This document shows, one piece after another, positions 61,153-64,000 of a stretch of DNA of 64,000 bases (the first letter of the stretch is position 1; every line of letters starts with the position of its first letter). The translations under genes were made by a program, and so were the position numbers. Under the pieces are notes generated by a model, which was not told the origin of the DNA, did no database searches, and was given only the letters and a program-made list of their open reading frames with translations. The DNA comes from Solimonas sp. K1W22B-7 (GTDB lineage: Bacteria > Pseudomonadota > Gammaproteobacteria > Nevskiales > Nevskiaceae), in assembly GCF_003428335.1 (NCBI RefSeq), contig NZ_CP031704.1:1302001-1366000 (forward strand), read 5' to 3'.

Positions 61153-61478
61153 GCGTCTTCCTCGTCGACCGCCTCATCGCCCGGCCCGGCCGTGCGCGGG
61201 AACTGTTGCGAGCCTACCGCGAGCGCTACGTGCCCGGCGCGCAGGCACGCGGCCTCAGGCTTGAACGCACGCTGCTGTCGCCGCCGCTGTGGCTGGAGGA
61301 GCAGTCGAACACGCTCGAGTTCGTCTGGGCGATGGACGGTGCCGCCGGCTTCTGGGCGATGACGCTGCAGGCGCGGCCCGATCCGGCAATGCAGGGCTGG
61401 TGGCGCGAGGCGCAGGAGCTGATCGAGAGCCGCGAGCGCTACCTCTGCGCCGCGGTCGAGGAGTTGCCGTCATGCTGA
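61149..61478 (+). CDS. NIPSNAP-like ferredoxin-fold protein
   Basis: A 109-residue protein from ATG 61149, overlapping the MDR stop (ATGA). The pattern FLVDRLIARPGRARELLRAY resembles NIPSNAP and related dimeric alpha-beta barrels, which often assist or perform small ring-handling steps in polyketide and aromatic catabolism. I cannot assign an activity. It is coupled at both ends within the LLM operon. Confidence 0.68.
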   Translation: MSVFLVDRLIARPGRARELLRAYRERYVPGAQARGLRLERTLLSPPLWLEEQSNTLEFVWAMDGAAGFWAMTLQARPDPAMQGWWREAQELIESRERYLCAAVEELPSC

Positions 61479-62053
61479 GGCGCATCGAACTGATCCGCTG
61501 GCCGGTGCCCGCCGCCGAGGGCGCGCTGGAGCGGCTGCGCGATGCCGCCCCCGGCGGCCTGCTGCAGCCAACCCTGCCGGGCTCCTGGAACGGCGGCGAG
61601 TGGCTGCGCCGCTGGCAGGGCAGTGCCACCGGGCTTGCGGCGGCTTCCGCGCCGAGCCTGATCCGCGCCGGAGTCGCGGCGGATGCGGCGGTCTACGAGG
61701 AAGGCGAGGCCGGCGGCGACTGGGCCGGAGGCGGCATCTATCGCGTCCTGCTGCTGAGCCTGCGGCCGGGCATCCCGGCGGAACGGCAGGCGCGCTTCGA
61801 GCGCGAAGTACTGGCGATGCCGCGCTACATCCGCGCGATCCGCGCCTGGCGTCTGGCGCGCGTGGTGCAGTCCGAGGGCGCGCGGCCCTGGACCCATGTC
61901 TGGGAACAGCGCTACGACGCGCTGGAAGGCCTGGCCGGCGAGTACATGATGCACCCCTACCACTGGGCACACGTGGACCGCTGGTTCGATCCCGAGAGCC
62001 CGGACTGGATCGTCGATCCGCATCTCTGCCATAGCTTCTGCCGTTTCGAGTAA
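61472..62053 (+). CDS. Dabb-like alpha-beta barrel protein
   Basis: A 193-residue protein from ATG 61472, overlapping the previous stop by seven bases (ATGCTGA). The C-terminal half (YRVLLLSLRPGIPAERQARF, then a strand pattern ending YMMHPYHWAHVDRWF) resembles the stress-responsive Dabb domain; the N-terminal half appears to be a degenerate second barrel. It is last of five coupled genes. Function is unknown; a role beside the LLM monooxygenase is inferred from the operon. Confidence 0.68.
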   Translation: MLRRIELIRWPVPAAEGALERLRDAAPGGLLQPTLPGSWNGGEWLRRWQGSATGLAAASAPSLIRAGVAADAAVYEEGEAGGDWAGGGIYRVLLLSLRPGIPAERQARFEREVLAMPRYIRAIRAWRLARVVQSEGARPWTHVWEQRYDALEGLAGEYMMHPYHWAHVDRWFDPESPDWIVDPHLCHSFCRFE

Positions 62054-62148
62054 CACCGCTGCGTTCGGATGAGTTCCGATACCGCAGCTCAAGGGCGGGT
62101 CCTTGCCCCGCCTGTCGCGAACTCTCGCGAGGCTGGCATCGGGCACCG

Positions 62149-62220
62149 CTGGAAACCCTGCGCAACATCGGCGAACACGTGATTCCGCATTTCCTTGCGC
62201 AGAAGAAGCAGGCGGCGTAG
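62149..62220 (+). pseudogene. Remnant of a duplicated LLM oxidoreductase C-terminus
   Basis: An in-frame 23-codon stretch ends in TAG at 62218-62220 and reads LETLRNIGEHVIPHF then LAQKKQAA. It matches the last residues of the 58131 gene product (ETLRNIGEHVIPHF then RKLAQRAA), and the DNA is nearly identical over about 47 bases. No start codon or remainder of the gene precedes it. It is the surviving tail of a paralogue lost by deletion. The rest of 62054-62402 holds small GC-rich hairpins and the terminator listed next. Confidence 0.82.
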
Positions 62221-62250
62221 CACAGAGTCCTTCAGTGAACTGCGACAGAG

Positions 62251-62283
62251 GGCGGATTCGCAATATTGTAATCCGCCTTTTTT
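62251..62283 (+). terminator. Rho-independent terminator after the LLM remnant
   Basis: The arms GGCGGATT (62251-62258) and AATCCGCC (62270-62277) enclose an 11-base loop and are followed by six T. It probably served the lost LLM paralogue and now terminates the upstream operon. Confidence 0.82.
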
Positions 62284-62402
62284 CATTCGCGGGAAAGCTT
62301 GCGAAGTGCACGCCGAAGACCTGACTCGTTTGTCACATTGCGCAAGCTCCTTATCTTCGCTTTGAATAGGCGCGAACCCTCGTCGATCCTGGAAGATTCT
62401 TC

Positions 62403-64000
62403 ATGCGCAATGGACTGCAGCGGCTCCCGCGTTCCCTCCTTGATTTCCTCGCTCTGGCGCTGCTGGCCCTGGTCGGGCTGTGTTACACGCCCGCTTCTCA
62501 CGCGGCATGCACGACGACTACCGCCACTCCAACGGGTCTGCCTGCCACCTTTCAGCACACTCTCGGCGACTGCGGCGACAAGATCACCGCGCAGAACGCC
62601 TGCTTCGACTTCGTCACCGCGCTGGGTTATGCAACCAGCTACTGCGGACTTGGCGGATACCCTGGCTACACGGGACAGTATGGAGCCGGCTGGCTCAGCA
62701 GCGGCGGCGAGAGTCATCTCGGAAACTTTTTCTACTGCAACATCTACAGTCCCAGCCAGTCCTGGTCGGAAGACACGCTTTATGTGCGCCGATGGCAGAC
62801 CGGCGGCAGTGCCTGCACGGCACCCGAGCCGGAGCTGAAGGTTACGCAAACTCCGAAGACGCTTTGTGAAGCGGCGGCAGCCAACCCCCACAGGTCCAAT
62901 CCCGTCAACTGCACCACCGGCCGCAAGATCCAGAAAGAGACCGACTACGCCGATGCGGACTTCCGCATGGAGCGCAGCTTTGCCAGCAAGCTGTCCAGCG
63001 ACACGACAGCGCCCGAAGGCTGGAACTTCCCCAGGCCGCAGATCACCATCACCACGGTGCTGAGCTACGACGTGGCGGTGTTCTCCTACGGCAGTTGGCG
63101 CCGCGCCTTCATCCGCGACACCGGCACCACCGCCTGGACCTCCAACCGTTACGACGACGGCAAGCTTACCCAGGTCAGCGGCCTGCAGGTCTTCAAGGAG
63201 TCTTCGGGCACCAGTTACGAGTTCGACAGCCTGGGCCGCCTGTCCGCCCGCGTGGAAGCCGACGGCCGGCGCTTCAACATCAGCTACAGCAGCAACGGCT
63301 ACGGCGGCCAGACCGAAACCTACACCCACGCCGTCACCGGCCGGGTCTACCAGATCGCCTATGACGCCAGCCAGCACGCCCTGGAGTTCGTCGATCCGGC
63401 CGGCAACCACACCACCTACGCCTGGGACAGCCTGGGCCGGCTGGAGTCCGTCACCTATCCCGACGACACCCCGCTCGTTACCACCGACAACCCCGTCCGC
63501 CAGTATCTCTACGAGGACAGCAGCTTTCCCCAGGCCCTCACCGGCATCATCGACGAGAACGGCGACCGCTACGCCACCTATGCCTACGACAGCAGCGGCC
63601 GCACCGTGCTCAGCGAGCATGCCGGCGGCGCGCAGCGCTTCACCTTCGACTACCTGACCGGCACCACCACCCGGATCCGGGAGTATTTCGACGCCACCCG
63701 CTACACCGAAAGCCTGATGAGCTTCGCGGCGATCGCGGACAAGCCCCTGCGCGTCACCTCGCTGGCCTACAACAGCTGCCCCGACTGCGGCTTGTCCAGC
63801 AATACCGAGAGCTACACCTACGACAGCAACGGCTATCTAAAGACCAAGGTCGACAAGCGCGGCATCACCACCCAATACACTTTCGACGCCACCTACGGCG
63901 TGGAGACCAGCCGCATCGAGGCCCAGGGCACGGCTCAGGCCCGCTATGTGGAGACCAGCTGGACCACCTCAGGGCCTTTGCGCAGCTCCGCCGCTGCCGA
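62403..64000 (+). CDS. RHS/YD-repeat secreted protein (partial, runs off window)
   Basis: At least 532 codons from ATG 62403, open to the window edge. A signal peptide with hydrophobic core FLALALLALVGLC ends near ASHAA. A cysteine-rich N-terminal region (about 37-160) follows that I do not recognise, then a DUF6531-like entry (NPVNCTTGRKIQKETDYAD) and RHS/YD repeats (YEFDSLGRLSARVEADGR, YAWDSLGRLESVTYPD, YTYDSNGYLKTKVD). Such proteins form beta-sheet cocoons that often carry a C-terminal toxin. No VgrG, PAAR or T6SS gene is visible, so a Sec-exported wall- or surface-associated form is likely. Confidence 0.86.
   Translation, partial: MRNGLQRLPRSLLDFLALALLALVGLCYTPASHAACTTTTATPTGLPATFQHTLGDCGDKITAQNACFDFVTALGYATSYCGLGGYPGYTGQYGAGWLSSGGESHLGNFFYCNIYSPSQSWSEDTLYVRRWQTGGSACTAPEPELKVTQTPKTLCEAAAANPHRSNPVNCTTGRKIQKETDYADADFRMERSFASKLSSDTTAPEGWNFPRPQITITTVLSYDVAVFSYGSWRRAFIRDTGTTAWTSNRYDDGKLTQVSGLQVFKESSGTSYEFDSLGRLSARVEADGRRFNISYSSNGYGGQTETYTHAVTGRVYQIAYDASQHALEFVDPAGNHTTYAWDSLGRLESVTYPDDTPLVTTDNPVRQYLYEDSSFPQALTGIIDENGDRYATYAYDSSGRTVLSEHAGGAQRFTFDYLTGTTTRIREYFDATRYTESLMSFAAIADKPLRVTSLAYNSCPDCGLSSNTESYTYDSNGYLKTKVDKRGITTQYTFDATYGVETSRIEAQGTAQARYVETSWTTSGPLRSSAAA

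Noticed and set aside
62103-62324. A 73-codon open frame over the LLM remnant region
   Set aside because: It is in a different frame from the recognisable LLM tail, runs through the terminator hairpin and has no ribosome site.

Overview
The window is high-GC chromosomal DNA (about two-thirds GC) from an aerobic Gram-negative heterotroph. Lipoprotein signals, a TonB receptor, periplasmic c-type cytochromes, a class II (Pseudomonas-type) PHA synthase and DUF1302/DUF1329 outer-envelope proteins point to a gammaproteobacterium, perhaps of the Nevskiales/Solimonadaceae or a neighbouring group. That placement is an inference from gene content. I see no rRNA, tRNA, CRISPR array or prophage. The only mobile element is one IS30-family insertion sequence.

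Left third (1-20.8 kb). A beta-oxidation remnant at the left edge (3-hydroxyacyl-CoA dehydrogenase end, aldehyde dehydrogenase, PaaG-like hydratase/isomerase, solo LuxR HTH) is followed by a TetR regulator. This sits divergently beside three consecutive multi-haem cytochrome lipoproteins related to the RoxA/RoxB and MauG/cytochrome c peroxidase superfamily. After an AraC-type DNA-binding protein comes a DUF1302-DUF1329-hydrolase-GXWXG-acyl-CoA dehydrogenase operon. Three promoters (upstream of the first cytochrome, the third cytochrome and DUF1302) share one architecture: a TTGACA-16-TATATT/TATCTT promoter overlaid by two TTGAC-N4-GTCAA palindromes whose centres are exactly 26 bp apart. This defines a local TetR regulon.

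Middle (20.8-41 kb). Here are hypothetical proteins, the IS30 element, a minus-strand meta-cleavage lower pathway (C-C hydrolase, 2-keto-4-pentenoate hydratase, acetaldehyde dehydrogenase, 4-hydroxy-2-oxovalerate aldolase and an SDR), a DUF3604/PpiC/HupE trio, a small cytochrome c, a DUF349 protein, a TonB receptor, an esterase and a cyanase.

Right third (41-64 kb). A MalT-like LuxR regulator lies between a second DUF1329 gene and a fatty acyl-CoA operon (acyl-CoA dehydrogenase, SCP2-type thiolase, acyl-CoA ligase, saccharopine-dehydrogenase-like protein). A thioesterase and a PHA block follow (small protein, MaoC/PhaJ-like hydratase, class II PhaC, PhaZ-like depolymerase). A second shared motif, CCTAAC-N4-GTTAGG, lies about 70 bp before the start codon of three transcription units and defines a second local regulon. 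After that come an SDR, another LuxR regulator, an HSL esterase, a coupled redox operon (LLM flavoprotein, SDR, MDR, NIPSNAP-like and Dabb-like proteins), a pseudogene scrap of a duplicated LLM gene, and the start of an RHS/YD-repeat protein cut by the window edge.

Together the genes suggest inducible uptake and oxidation of hydrophobic substrates: envelope DUF1302/DUF1329 proteins and haem oxygenase-like lipoproteins outside, acyl-CoA and meta-cleavage catabolism inside, with surplus carbon stored as PHA. The substrate is not revealed by the sequence.
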